NCBI GenBank assembly: GCA_963739545.1
Contig: CAVUAT010000011.1
Span: forward strand, 372,001-436,000
Direction of reading: 5' to 3'
Source of the DNA: CAVUAT01 sp963739545
GTDB lineage: Bacteria > Actinomycetota > Thermoleophilia > Solirubrobacterales > 70-9
DNA length: 64,000 bases
Positions 15,821-23,981 of the stretch are shown piece by piece; within the stretch, counting starts at the first letter, position 1, and the number at the start of each line of letters is the position of its first letter. Under the pieces are notes generated by a model. It saw nothing but the letters and a program-made list of their open reading frames with translations. It was not told the DNA's origin and made no database searches. A program made the position numbers and the translations under genes.

Positions 15821-16581
15821 GCGTGAAGCGAAACGCGAGAGAAGGTGTGATGGAAGCTTCGACTCGACCCGAAACCGGCCTGAGCACGCGCAAGGCGCTG
15901 ACGATCGGGGCGGTGACCAAGATCCTGGAGCGCGAGTTCGACGATATCTCGATCTCGAAGATCCGCTACCTCGAAGATCAGAAGCTGCTCTCGCCTCGGC
16001 GCACGCCCGGCGGCTACCGCCTCTACAGCCAGGCCGACGTCGAGCGGCTGCGCTCGATTCTGCGCATGCAGCGAGACGAGTTCCTGCCGCTGCGGGTCAT
16101 CCGCCAGGAGCTCGCGCAGGGCGGCGACCGCAAGGACCCAGTGATCGGCAGCGGGGCCTCGATGCGCCGCGCGTCCAGCGTGGAGTCGGCGGGTGGCGCC
16201 TCGCGGCTGACTCTCGACCAGATGGCCGATCAGACGGGCACCCCGCCAGACGTGATCGCCGACCTCGAGGAGTGGCGAATCGTCCAGCCGATACAGATCG
16301 AGGGCGTCAAGACCTACAGCGAGACCGACCGCGAGATCATCAAGGCGTGCGGCGAGCTCGCGCGTTTCGGGATAGCGGGGCGCAATCTGCGAGCGCTTCG
16401 CACCGCGGCGGACCGCGAGGCACAGCTGCTCGAGCAGGTGATCGGTCCCGCGCTGCGCTCCAGCAACGCCGCACGCCGCAAGGAGGCGATCGAGAACCTC
16501 GAGACGCTCGCGGCGACGACCAGCAGCCTCACCCACCTACTGCTGGTGCGCGATCTGCGCAAGCTGACGGGCGAGGAGTAA
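15817..16581 (+). CDS. MerR-family transcriptional regulator (Rv1828-like)
   Basis: The 254-residue product has a winged-helix N-terminal domain (ALTIGAVTKILEREF, then ISISKIRYLEDQKLLSPRRT and GGYRLYSQADVERLRSIL) and a second, weaker DNA-binding-like region (LTLDQMADQTGTPPDVIADL) in place of a classical small-ligand domain. Length and layout match the mycobacterial Rv1828 group, which lies next to garA; the same neighbourhood is found here. The GTG start overlaps the FHA stop (GTGA), so translation is coupled. Its operator is unknown; the dyad over the -35 at 14995-15013 is a candidate for autoregulation. Confidence 0.88.
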   Translation: MSVKRNAREGVMEASTRPETGLSTRKALTIGAVTKILEREFDDISISKIRYLEDQKLLSPRRTPGGYRLYSQADVERLRSILRMQRDEFLPLRVIRQELAQGGDRKDPVIGSGASMRRASSVESAGGASRLTLDQMADQTGTPPDVIADLEEWRIVQPIQIEGVKTYSETDREIIKACGELARFGIAGRNLRALRTAADREAQLLEQVIGPALRSSNAARRKEAIENLETLAATTSSLTHLLLVRDLRKLTGEE

Positions 16582-16589
16582 CTCCCGCA

Positions 16590-17060
16590 GTGCCGCGCGT
16601 GACCCGCAAGCGGCGGATCGACGCTTCCCCGAGGGCTGTCTGGTCTGTGGTCTCGGACCCCTACCACCTGCCGCGCTGGTGGCCGAAGACGCAGCGGGTC
16701 GAGAACGTCAGCTCAGGCGCGCCGAAGGGGCGCAAATGGACCCAGGTGCTCGAGACGAAGGACGGCCGCGGAGTCCGCGCCGACTACCGCTGCGTCAGCG
16801 CCGCCTCCGACGAGCGCTACGTGTTCGAGCAGCTGATCGACGGCTCTCCGTTCGAGCGCATCCTGAGGAGCTCGCGGACCGAGATCCACCTCGCCCCGGA
16901 GGGCTCGGGCACGTCGGTGACGATGCGAAGCGAGCAGAAGCTGCGGGGGCTCTCGCGCATGGGCGGTTTCATGATGCGCCGCGCCACGGGCCGCAAGCTG
17001 AGCCAGGCGCTCGACGGCCTCGACGGCGCCACCGGCAGCGGGCCCGTCGCGGAGGCCTGA
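16590..17060 (+). CDS. SRPBCC-family protein
   Basis: The 156-residue product has the START-like fold: it begins VTRKRRIDASPRAVWSVVSD, a typical polyketide-cyclase/SRPBCC opening with PYHLPRWWP, followed by alternating strands and a long C-terminal helix. Such proteins bind hydrophobic ligands in a deep cavity, but the ligand cannot be predicted. The GTG at 16590 is preferred since the family motif starts at residue 3 and the MerR stop is only 8 nt upstream. The next gene starts 1 nt after its stop, so the two are likely cotranscribed. Confidence 0.83.
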   Translation: MPRVTRKRRIDASPRAVWSVVSDPYHLPRWWPKTQRVENVSSGAPKGRKWTQVLETKDGRGVRADYRCVSAASDERYVFEQLIDGSPFERILRSSRTEIHLAPEGSGTSVTMRSEQKLRGLSRMGGFMMRRATGRKLSQALDGLDGATGSGPVAEA

Positions 17061-17061
17061 C

Positions 17062-18696
17062 TTGTCGCCCGACGCGAAATCGATCGCCGACTTCAAGTGG
17101 TGGGGCTGGGGCTCCTCCTCCCACCGGACCGAGGTCTCCGACGGCCAGGCAGCCGGCATCCGAAACGAACTGGGAGTCGAGGCGGGGGAGGGGGCCGAGC
17201 CCGTTGCGATCGAGGACGTCTCGATCCCGCCGGCGCGCCCGCTGCCCGAGGCCGTCGTCAGAGCCGCGGGCGGGGAGGAAGCGATCCTGACTGGGGACGC
17301 CGACCGCGTCCGCCGCGCGGCGGGGCGCAGCTATCCCGACCTCGTCCGCCTTCGCAGCGGCAAGCTCGAGCTCGCCCCCGACGCGGTCGTCGTCCCCGGC
17401 GACCGGGGCACCGTCGCCACGCTGCTCGCGGCCTGCGCCGAGTCGAACGTCGCGGTGGTGCCGTTCGGCGGAGGCTCCAGCGTCGTCGGCGGGATCGACG
17501 CGGTCGACGGGGGCCACGCGGCCGTGATCTCGCTCGATCTGACCGAACTGCGGAACGTCGACCTCGACCGCACGTCGCTGACCGCGCGGCTGGGTCCGGG
17601 CCTGCGCGGCCCCGAGGCCGAGGCGACGCTGGGCGAGCTCGGCCACACGATCGGCCACTTCCCGCAGTCCTACGAGCAGGCCACGATCGGTGGCTTCGCG
17701 GCCACGCGTTCGGCCGGCCAGGCCTCGAGCGGGTATGGGCGCTTCGACGAGCTCGTGACCGCGGTGGAGCTCACGAGCCCGGAAGGCGTGCTGCGGACGC
17801 TCCAGACGCCGCATACGGCCGCAGGACCGGCTTTGCGCGAGCTGGTGCTCGGCTCCGAGGGCACGTTGGGCGTGATCACCGAGGTGACGTGCCGCGTAAA
17901 GCCGATCCCCGAGGAGCGCCGCTATGAGGGCTGGATGGCGCCCGACTGGGTCGCCGGGCGCGAGATCATCCGCGCGCTCGCCCAGCACGGCGAGGAGCCC
18001 GACGTCCTGCGCCTCTCCGATGAGGAGGAGACGCGCGTGTCGCTGCAGCTATCGGGAGCCGAGGGCATGCGCAAGCGCGGCCTCGACGCCTACCTGGCGC
18101 TGCGCCGGCGCAGCGGCGGCTGCCTGATGATCTGCGGCTGGGAGGGCGAGCGCGAGTCCGTGCGCCGCCGCCGCTCACTCGGCCATCGCCGACTGCGCGC
18201 CGGCGGAGCCGTCCCCCTCGGCACCGCCGCCGGCCGCTCGTGGGAGAAGGGCCGATTCGAGGGCCCCTACCTCCGCGACGAGCTCCTCGGCATGGGCATC
18301 TTCGTAGAGACCCTCGAGACCTCACACACCTGGAGCCGCCTCGACGAGCTCTACCAGGCCGTCGGGGGCGCCCTCAAGGACGTCATAGGGCAGCAGTCGA
18401 TCGTCATGTGCCACCTCTCGCACGCCTACCCCGATGGCGCCTCGCTGTACTTCACCTTCCTCGCCCGCGCCCGCGTGGGCGCCGAGATCGAGCAGTGGCG
18501 CGAGGCGAAGGGCGCCGCCTGCGACGCGATCGTCACGACCGGAGGCACGATCACCCACCACCACGCGGTCGGCCGCGACCACGCGCCCTACATGACCGCC
18601 GAGATCGGCGAGCTCGGAATCGACGCACTGCGGGCCGTCAAGTCCCGCCTTGATCCGGCGGGGATCATGAACCCGGGCAAGCTGCTGCCCAGCTGA
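17062..18696 (+). CDS. FAD-binding oxidase, alkyl-dihydroxyacetonephosphate-synthase-like
   Basis: The 544-residue product has the PCMH/VAO FAD-binding domain (VVPGDRGTVATLLAACAE, then VVPFGGGSSVVGG, and ATIGGFAATRSAGQASSGYG) and the FAD-linked oxidase C-terminal domain with TTGGTITHHHAVGRDHAPY and LDPAGIMNPGKLL. The HHH-x-VG-x-DH segment and overall layout match AGPS, the enzyme that makes the ether bond of ether lipids. Other possibilities are related glycolate-oxidase-type enzymes. The start is TTG. The preceding SRPBCC gene probably shares its transcript. Ether-lipid synthesis is a reasonable inference but not shown. Confidence 0.85.
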   Translation: MSPDAKSIADFKWWGWGSSSHRTEVSDGQAAGIRNELGVEAGEGAEPVAIEDVSIPPARPLPEAVVRAAGGEEAILTGDADRVRRAAGRSYPDLVRLRSGKLELAPDAVVVPGDRGTVATLLAACAESNVAVVPFGGGSSVVGGIDAVDGGHAAVISLDLTELRNVDLDRTSLTARLGPGLRGPEAEATLGELGHTIGHFPQSYEQATIGGFAATRSAGQASSGYGRFDELVTAVELTSPEGVLRTLQTPHTAAGPALRELVLGSEGTLGVITEVTCRVKPIPEERRYEGWMAPDWVAGREIIRALAQHGEEPDVLRLSDEEETRVSLQLSGAEGMRKRGLDAYLALRRRSGGCLMICGWEGERESVRRRRSLGHRRLRAGGAVPLGTAAGRSWEKGRFEGPYLRDELLGMGIFVETLETSHTWSRLDELYQAVGGALKDVIGQQSIVMCHLSHAYPDGASLYFTFLARARVGAEIEQWREAKGAACDAIVTTGGTITHHHAVGRDHAPYMTAEIGELGIDALRAVKSRLDPAGIMNPGKLLPS

Positions 18697-18715
18697 AAAA
18701 TCCGCCGCGTGCGCG

Positions 18716-18721
18716 TAAGAT
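18716..18721 (+). promoter_or_regulatory. -10 element for leaderless VOC gene
   Basis: TAAGAT lies 6 nt before the ATG at 18728, with no ribosome-binding site between. Confidence 0.5.
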
Positions 18722-18727
18722 CCGCGC

Positions 18728-19105
18728 ATGCTCGGCGATCACCCGATCGACGTCGTGCTGCTGGCGATCGACCTCGAAGAGTCGAAGGAGTTCTACGCCG
18801 GAAAGCTCGGCCTTGAGATCCTGAACGAGAGCCCCGAAGCGATCACGTACAAGAGCGGCCCCGACTGCCAGTTGGCGGTCACCAAGAGCACTGTCGGGAC
18901 GGCAGACGAACAGACTCAGGCGGGCTGGCGCGTCGATGACCTGGACGCCGAGCTCGCCGAGCTGCGCGAGCGCGGGGTCGAGATCCAGGAGTACGACACC
19001 CCGGAGCTGAAGACCGAAGATGGCGTCGCCGACATCGGATTCGCCCGAATCGCATGGATCATCGACCCGCACAAGAACGCGCTCGCCATCACGCAGCTGA
19101 AGTAG
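18728..19105 (+). CDS. VOC-family protein
   Basis: The 125-residue product is a single-module glyoxalase-fold protein: IDVVLLAIDLEESKEFYAGKLGLEIL is the typical first beta-alpha unit, and FARIAWIIDPHKNALAI the last. The C-terminal metal ligand Glu found in active enzymes is not evident (Ala-Ile-Thr-Gln end), so catalytic activity is uncertain and a binding role is possible. It has its own leaderless-type promoter and is followed by a two-way terminator hairpin. Confidence 0.8.
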   Translation: MLGDHPIDVVLLAIDLEESKEFYAGKLGLEILNESPEAITYKSGPDCQLAVTKSTVGTADEQTQAGWRVDDLDAELAELRERGVEIQEYDTPELKTEDGVADIGFARIAWIIDPHKNALAITQLK

Positions 19106-19130
19106 CACCGGCGTAGCCGGCTTGGGTCTT

Positions 19131-19170
19131 TTGGACGGTTGACGCCCCTATAGGGGCTCTAAGTGTCCAA
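19131..19170. terminator. Bidirectional terminator between convergent genes
   Basis: TTGGAC (19131-19136) pairs with GTCCAA (19165-19170), and within it GCCCC-TATA-GGGGC (19144-19157) forms a second stem. A TCTTTT run lies before it on the + strand. It separates the VOC gene from the convergent SGNH gene and overlaps the stop codon of the latter. Confidence 0.7.
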
Positions 19171-19812
19171 TCGGCGTTTCTTCTTGCCCTTCTTGTCGCC
19201 GCCGTCGGCGAGCGGGATCAGCTTGCCCATCAGGCGGGCGTAGGCCTCAGCCCCGGCGAATGTCAGGTGGAGGTGGTCGGGCTGGAACCACGCGCGGTGG
19301 CCGCGGCTGTAGCGGGGCCAGTCGAGGACCTTGACCCGGCGCGGCTCGCGGCGGCCGGCGTTGCGGACCACGCGGGCGTCGTTCGACTCGCGGCCCCCGG
19401 TCTCGAGAGGGACGACCAGGCCGAGCTTTCGCTTCGGGCCGATCACCTTGAGGGCGCGGCGAATCTGGCCGGCGTTGATCGACTGGTCGGCGCCGAGGGC
19501 GATGACCGAGAGGTGGGGGAGGGTCCCTCGCCTGCGAGCGCCCTGCAGGAGGCGCACGCCCTCGTCGAACGCCCGGCAACCGCGCGCGTTCACCTTGAAG
19601 CCCTTGCGCGCCAGGTTGGGAAGGGCGAGCAGCATGACCGAGTCGCCGATCGCGAGGGGAGGCCGGCTCGCGACCTTTCGCTTCGGGGTCTGGGTCTCGA
19701 CGCCTCCGCAGGCGGCTTCAGCGGCCGCCGGGAGCAGCATCGCGGCGCTCAGGATCGCCACCGCGCCCATCCCCAGCGTGCGCTTCGTTCTCGCCCTGCG
19801 CATCGACCCCAT
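19159..19812 (-). CDS. Secreted SGNH/GDSL-like hydrolase
   Basis: The 217-residue product has a signal peptide (LGMGAVAILSAAMLLPAA, cleavage near AEAAC). The mature part has the GDS block AIGDSVMLLALP with the Ser nucleophile, a possible block III in IALGADQSIN, and block V with Asp-x2-His in FQPDHLHLTFAGAEAY. This is the set expected for an SGNH esterase or O-acyltransferase acting outside the cell. The C-terminus is Lys/Arg-rich (KKGKKKRR). The gene is divergent from the MBOAT/SGNH pair at 19833, so it may act on the same O-acyl groups. The start may be the Met three codons further in. Confidence 0.75.
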   Translation of the reverse strand: MGSMRRARTKRTLGMGAVAILSAAMLLPAAAEAACGGVETQTPKRKVASRPPLAIGDSVMLLALPNLARKGFKVNARGCRAFDEGVRLLQGARRRGTLPHLSVIALGADQSINAGQIRRALKVIGPKRKLGLVVPLETGGRESNDARVVRNAGRREPRRVKVLDWPRYSRGHRAWFQPDHLHLTFAGAEAYARLMGKLIPLADGGDKKGKKKRRLDT

Positions 19813-19832
19813 TCTCTAGCATCGCGCGTCCG

Positions 19833-21227
19833 TTGCTCTTCCCGACCGTCGAATTCGCGATCTTCTTCCCGATCGTGCTCGTGATCTCCTGGGCGCTGAT
19901 GACGCGCCAGGCGCTGTGGAAGGTGTTCATCCTCGCCGCGAGCTACGTCTTCTACGCCGCGGCCGATCCGCGCTTCTGCCTGCTGCTGGCGGCGATCACG
20001 ATCGTCAGCCAGCTCTCGGTCCACTTCATTCATCGCTCCGACGACGAGCGCACGCGGAAGCTGATCATGGCCGGCGGGGTCGCGTTCGACCTCGGAATCC
20101 TCGCCGTGTTCAAGTACTACGGCTTCTTCGTCGCGGACGTCGGCGACGTGCTCGATGCGACCGGCCTCGGGATGCCGCTGCCGCTCCTGACGATCGCGCT
20201 GCCCGTCGGGGTCAGCTTCTTCAGCTTCCAGGCCGTCACCTACGTGGTCGACACCTACCGGCGCCAGACCGAGCCCGCCTCGCTGATGGACGCGGCGATC
20301 TACCTGAGCTTCTTCCCGCACCTGGTCGCCGGGCCGATCGTGCGCGCGAGCGAGTTCCTGCCTCAGCTGAAGGCGCCGCGAAACCCGAACCGGGTCGCCG
20401 TGGGGGCGGGGCTGACGCTGGTCGCCCTGGGACTCGTCAAGAAGCTGATGATCGCCGACTACCTGGCGCGCGAGCTCGTCGACCCGGTGTTCGCGGTGCC
20501 GCAGGCGTTCGCGGCCCCCGACGCGCTGCTCGCGGCCTACGCCTACGCCGCCCAGATCTACTGCGACTTCTCGGGCTACACGGACATGGCGATTGGGCTG
20601 GCGCTGATGCTGGGCTTCGTCTTCCCGCAGAACTTCAACAGCCCGTACCGCGCGACGGGCTTCCGCGACTTCTGGAGGCGTTGGCACATGACCCTGTCGC
20701 GTTTCCTGCGCGACTACCTCTACATCCCGCTGGGCGGCAGCCGCAAGGGCCGGATCCGCACCTACGTGAACCTGATGATCACCATGACCCTCGGCGGGCT
20801 CTGGCACGGGGCGTCGTGGAACTTCGTTGCCTGGGGCGCCTACCAAGGCACCGGGCTCGCGGCCGAGCACAGGCTGAACGGGCGGTTCAGCTTCCTGCCC
20901 GGCTGGTTTCGCTGGTTCGTCACCTTCAACCTGATCGTGCTCGGCTGGATCCTCTTCCGCACGCAGGACCTGACCCTGTTCGGCGACTACATGACGGCGC
21001 TCGTCACCTCGGGCGAGGCAACGCTCTACACCGTCCCGGTTGTCGGCGCTATCGCGCTCGTAGTGGGCCTGCAGCTGCTTCCCGAGCGCGAGACCGAGGG
21101 CATCGAGCTTCGCATCGGGCGCCTCAACCCGATCGCGCTCGGTGCGGCGCTCGCGATCGTGGTCCTGATCGCCGGTGCCACCGTTCCGTCGCAGGGCGTG
21201 CCACCCTTCATCTACTTCCAGTTCTGA
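19833..21227 (+). CDS. MBOAT-family membrane O-acyltransferase (AlgI-like)
   Basis: The 464-residue product has about ten to twelve membrane helices and the conserved MBOAT features: FNSPYRATGFRDFWRRWHMTL and the catalytic His in LGGLWHGASWNFVAWG (near residue 330). AlgI-type proteins pass acyl groups across the membrane for O-acetylation of cell-surface polysaccharides, normally with an SGNH partner, which here is the next gene (stop and ATG overlap as TGATG). It starts with TTG at 19833, with TAGCAT about 10 nt upstream. The polymer modified is not known. Confidence 0.9.
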   Translation: MLFPTVEFAIFFPIVLVISWALMTRQALWKVFILAASYVFYAAADPRFCLLLAAITIVSQLSVHFIHRSDDERTRKLIMAGGVAFDLGILAVFKYYGFFVADVGDVLDATGLGMPLPLLTIALPVGVSFFSFQAVTYVVDTYRRQTEPASLMDAAIYLSFFPHLVAGPIVRASEFLPQLKAPRNPNRVAVGAGLTLVALGLVKKLMIADYLARELVDPVFAVPQAFAAPDALLAAYAYAAQIYCDFSGYTDMAIGLALMLGFVFPQNFNSPYRATGFRDFWRRWHMTLSRFLRDYLYIPLGGSRKGRIRTYVNLMITMTLGGLWHGASWNFVAWGAYQGTGLAAEHRLNGRFSFLPGWFRWFVTFNLIVLGWILFRTQDLTLFGDYMTALVTSGEATLYTVPVVGAIALVVGLQLLPERETEGIELRIGRLNPIALGAALAIVVLIAGATVPSQGVPPFIYFQF

Positions 21228-22291
21228 TGGCGACCAAGCAGACAGGCAACCGCCGCTCCGAAGAGTTCGAGACCCTCAGCGAGATGGAGGCCGAGGCGCG
21301 CTCGGGCCGCGAGGGAGAGCCCCACGGCGACGACAGCCTGATGGAGCGCTACACGCGCTGGGACCTCGACCGCTTCAGCGCGCGCCAGGCGGTGATCGCG
21401 ACCGCGGTGACGGCGCTGATCCTGCTGCTCTTCGCCGGGGGCTCGGTCCGCGGGGCGGCCGACGAAGTCGACCCGGGCTTCGGCCAGGACGTCCTCAAGG
21501 CGATCGCGGAGCCAACGGGCTGGATCTCCGACCAGCTCCCACTCTCGGAGACGCGCGCGGATTTGACCTCGTGGCTCTCCCCGGACGGCGAGCTGGACGA
21601 GGGCGGCTTCGCGGAGGGCGGGGGCGAGGTGGCAGTCGCGGGCAGCGCGCCGGCGGCGGGCACCGAGCTCGAGCGCGTGCTCGTCACCGGGGACTCGCTC
21701 TCGACCCCGCTCGACATCGAGGTGGCGCAGCAGATCGCAGACGACGGCTCAGCCGTCGAGGTGACGCGCGACCCGCACCTCGCGACCGGGATCTCGAACG
21801 AGATCGTCGATTGGGGCCAGCTATCGGCGAGCCAGGCCGACGACGTCGACCCCGATGCGGTGGTCATGTTCATCGGCGCAAACGAGGGCTACCCGATGAC
21901 CACCGCCGATGGCGCCACGCTCCAATGCTGCGGGGCGGACTGGGAGGCCGAATTCGCTTCTCGCGTCGGCAAGGTGATGGACAATTACCTCGCCGAGGGC
22001 GATACCCGCCTGTACTGGATGACTATCCCCACGCAGCGCGACCCCGCGAGGCTGCAGATCTCCGAGGCCGTCAATCGCTCGATCGTCGCTGAGGCGGCGA
22101 AGCGCGGCGAGGCCGTCGAGGTGATCGACACGGTCCCGATCTTCACCCCCGACGGCTACGCCGACGCGATCGCGATCGACGGCGAGGAGACGATCGTGCG
22201 CGAGTCCGACGGCATCCACCTGAACGACGTCGGCTCAGGCCTGGCCGCCGAGATCGTGCTCGAGGCGATCGACTCCGACTTCGATAGATAG
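21227..22291 (+). CDS. Membrane-anchored SGNH hydrolase, partner of MBOAT
   Basis: The 354-residue product has about 50 polar cytoplasmic residues, one membrane anchor (AVIATAVTALILLLFAGG) and an extracellular SGNH domain: block I VTGDSLSTPL, block III FIGANEGYPM, block V DGIHLNDVGSG with the Asp-x2-His pair. This matches the AlgX/DUF459-type partners that receive acyl groups from MBOAT proteins and place them on glycans. The ATG overlaps the MBOAT stop, so the two are translated together. A strong terminator hairpin follows 5 nt after the stop. Confidence 0.87.
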   Translation: MATKQTGNRRSEEFETLSEMEAEARSGREGEPHGDDSLMERYTRWDLDRFSARQAVIATAVTALILLLFAGGSVRGAADEVDPGFGQDVLKAIAEPTGWISDQLPLSETRADLTSWLSPDGELDEGGFAEGGGEVAVAGSAPAAGTELERVLVTGDSLSTPLDIEVAQQIADDGSAVEVTRDPHLATGISNEIVDWGQLSASQADDVDPDAVVMFIGANEGYPMTTADGATLQCCGADWEAEFASRVGKVMDNYLAEGDTRLYWMTIPTQRDPARLQISEAVNRSIVAEAAKRGEAVEVIDTVPIFTPDGYADAIAIDGEETIVRESDGIHLNDVGSGLAAEIVLEAIDSDFDR

Positions 22292-22295
22292 CGAA

Positions 22296-22317
22296 AGGGC
22301 CCGCCGCAGCGGGCCCT
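22296..22317 (+). terminator. Terminator hairpin after the MBOAT/SGNH pair
   Basis: A perfect 9-bp stem AGGGCCCGC/GCGGGCCCT (22296-22304, 22309-22317) closes on CGCA directly after the stop at 22291. The T-run is weak. It may also serve the convergent small gene. Confidence 0.75.
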
Positions 22318-22342
22318 CGCCTCTCCTCACAGGTCGTCCCGA

Positions 22343-22738
22343 CTAGATGTTCTGCGTGTATGTGCTCTTGACCCGCTTGGCGCCCTTGCGGCACTTGACC
22401 GTTGCGCTGTACTGGACGTCAGGGACGCCTGCGCGCTTGCCCTCCTTGCACGAGAACCCCTTGCCCGGGTTCGAGCAGACCGCTCCGCCGTTGTCCTTGC
22501 GGCAGGCGTGGTAGGCCTTGATCGTCTTCTCGCCCTTGGCACAGGTCACTCCCGCCACCTTGAGCGAGGTGACGTACGAAGCGCCGAGGCTCGTCTGCTT
22601 GCCGCTGATGTTGCACGGCGTGAGCGTGACCGCGGACTGGGCCGCCGGATCCGCGACCGCTGAGCCGCCGACGCCGATGACGCCTGTGAGCAGGAGCGCG
22701 GCGGCGAGAGCGCCGGCGCCGGTGATCTGCTTCGACAT
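22343..22738 (-). CDS. Small secreted Cys-rich protein, function unknown
   Basis: The 131-residue product has a signal peptide (MSKQITGAGALAAALLLTG, cleavage near SAVA) and a mature part with six Cys (PCNIS, VTCAK, HACRK, VCSNP, SCKEG, KCRKG) likely to form disulfides, plus many Lys. No family is recognised. ATG 22738 is chosen over the GTG two codons upstream because GGGAGG lies 5 nt before it. A good promoter (TTTACA-N18-TAGGCT on the minus strand) and an inverted repeat over the ribosome site lie just upstream. Confidence 0.75.
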   Translation of the reverse strand: MSKQITGAGALAAALLLTGVIGVGGSAVADPAAQSAVTLTPCNISGKQTSLGASYVTSLKVAGVTCAKGEKTIKAYHACRKDNGGAVCSNPGKGFSCKEGKRAGVPDVQYSATVKCRKGAKRVKSTYTQNI

Positions 22739-22741
22739 GCA

Positions 22742-22798
22742 CACCTCCCTGGGTGCTCGGGGAGGTGCAGCCTAGCCGCACTGGCGGGCGCTTGTAAA
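22742..22798 (-). promoter_or_regulatory. Promoter and inverted repeat of the small secreted-protein gene
   Basis: On the minus strand TTTACA (22793-22798) and TAGGCT (22769-22774) are 18 bp apart. Between the -10 and the start lies a perfect inverted repeat, CACCTCCC (22742-22749) and GGGAGGTG (22760-22767), whose gene-proximal arm contains the Shine-Dalgarno sequence. The predicted transcription start (about 22762) falls inside the distal arm, so this could be an operator rather than an RNA hairpin. Confidence 0.6.
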
Positions 22799-22817
22799 CA
22801 GCCCGAAAGGGCCCGGC

Positions 22818-23939
22818 CTATGGGGCCTGCGAGCCCCCGCCGGCGCCACCCGCGCCTGCACCGCCACCCGCGTCTGCGCCCGCGCCGCCCTGGGCGTTCT
22901 GGTCGCAGACGGCATCGGCGCCGGTCGGGGCCTGTTCGCCCGCCGTCGCCGGGATCTGGCCGCGCAGCACCGTTTGGCCGCTGTGGGCCGGCAGAGACTC
23001 GCCGTCCACGGCCTCCTGCAGGGCAGCCTGGGTCTCCTGGTTGGACGCGAGCGAGACGTCGACGCAGCCGAACTGGCCGAGCAGGGGAAGGATCTGCTGC
23101 GGGATGGCCGCGGCGCCCGTCAGGTTGCCGTTCTGCCCAACGCTGTCGCGAGCGATGGGGAACGCGAGGCTCTGTGAGTTGTAGAGCCAGACGATGTAGC
23201 TCTGGCCCCCGCCCGCGGGCTCGAGGCCGGTGAGGTTGATCTGGAGCAACGGCTGATCCTGCGCCTGCGCGAAGACGGCCTGACCGGCTGCCTCGGAGCC
23301 GCCGCTGATGGGCTCGAGGCCGACGATCACGAGATCCTCGTCGGCCGTCGTCGCGGTCGTCGCGCCACCGGCCTGCGTGTCGCCGCCGTCATCCCCGCCG
23401 TCGCCGAAGATGAAGACCGCGCCGACGATCGCCAGCGCCAGCAACCCGGCGAGCACGGCGGCGATCGCGATCTTGCGCTTGTCTGGGTCGCCGCCGACGC
23501 CGCTCAGGCGGTCGCGAACGCTCGGCCCCGAGGGCTTCGAGGACGCCGGGCCAGCGCTCGTGGGACCGGCGGACGAGGGGGAGGGAGGAGCCGCGGCGCG
23601 GCGGCCGCCCTTGGCCGTGGGGATCTGAGGAAGGTCGGCGCCGGGCGCCAGCAGGCGGAGCTGGCTGAGGATGTTGGAGGCGAGCGCGTTCGACTCGGGG
23701 TCGTTTTGGAGGTGGCGGACGACGTCAGCGCGCCCGATCGGGTCGGCCTTGCCCAGCAGGTAGTCCGTGAGGCCCACCTGGGCATCTGGATCGGCGCCCC
23801 CGATCTCGGTCAACGCCTCGCGTGCGCGCTGGCGAACCTGGTCGCTTCCCGTGCCCAGCAGCGAGCCGATGTCGTCGTAGCTCTGCCCGCCCTCGAGCAG
23901 GAGTTGCAGCAAAGAGCGTTGCTCGTCGGTCAGCGCCAC
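22818..23939 (-). CDS. Single-pass membrane protein with cytoplasmic HTH and extracellular RskA-like domain
   Basis: The 373-residue product begins with a sigma-region-4-like helix-turn-helix (QSLLQLLLEGG-type start, YDDIGSLLGTGSDQVRQRA), then a Pro/Ser/Ala linker, one membrane helix (IAIAAVLAGLLALAIVGAVF, about residues 175-194), and an extracellular domain with ISGGSEAAGQAVF and SYIVWLYNSQS that resembles the anti-sigma-K C-terminal domain. The tail is Gly/Ala rich. I infer a regulator that senses envelope state, but a normal zinc-type anti-sigma domain is absent. GTG start with TAGGCT 8 nt upstream, so leaderless. It is divergent from the thioesterase gene. Confidence 0.72.
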   Translation of the reverse strand: MALTDEQRSLLQLLLEGGQSYDDIGSLLGTGSDQVRQRAREALTEIGGADPDAQVGLTDYLLGKADPIGRADVVRHLQNDPESNALASNILSQLRLLAPGADLPQIPTAKGGRRAAAPPSPSSAGPTSAGPASSKPSGPSVRDRLSGVGGDPDKRKIAIAAVLAGLLALAIVGAVFIFGDGGDDGGDTQAGGATTATTADEDLVIVGLEPISGGSEAAGQAVFAQAQDQPLLQINLTGLEPAGGGQSYIVWLYNSQSLAFPIARDSVGQNGNLTGAAAIPQQILPLLGQFGCVDVSLASNQETQAALQEAVDGESLPAHSGQTVLRGQIPATAGEQAPTGADAVCDQNAQGGAGADAGGGAGAGGAGGGSQAP

Positions 23940-23947
23940 GGCGCAAA

Positions 23948-23973
23948 AGCCTACGCGAGGGGGTCACTATCGT
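23948..23973. promoter_or_regulatory. Divergent leaderless promoters
   Basis: TAGGCT on the minus strand (23948-23953) is 8 nt before the GTG at 23939, and TATCGT on the plus strand (23968-23973) is 8 nt before the ATG at 23982. The two genes therefore share a 42-nt control region. Confidence 0.5.
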
Positions 23974-23981
23974 GCGCCGCA

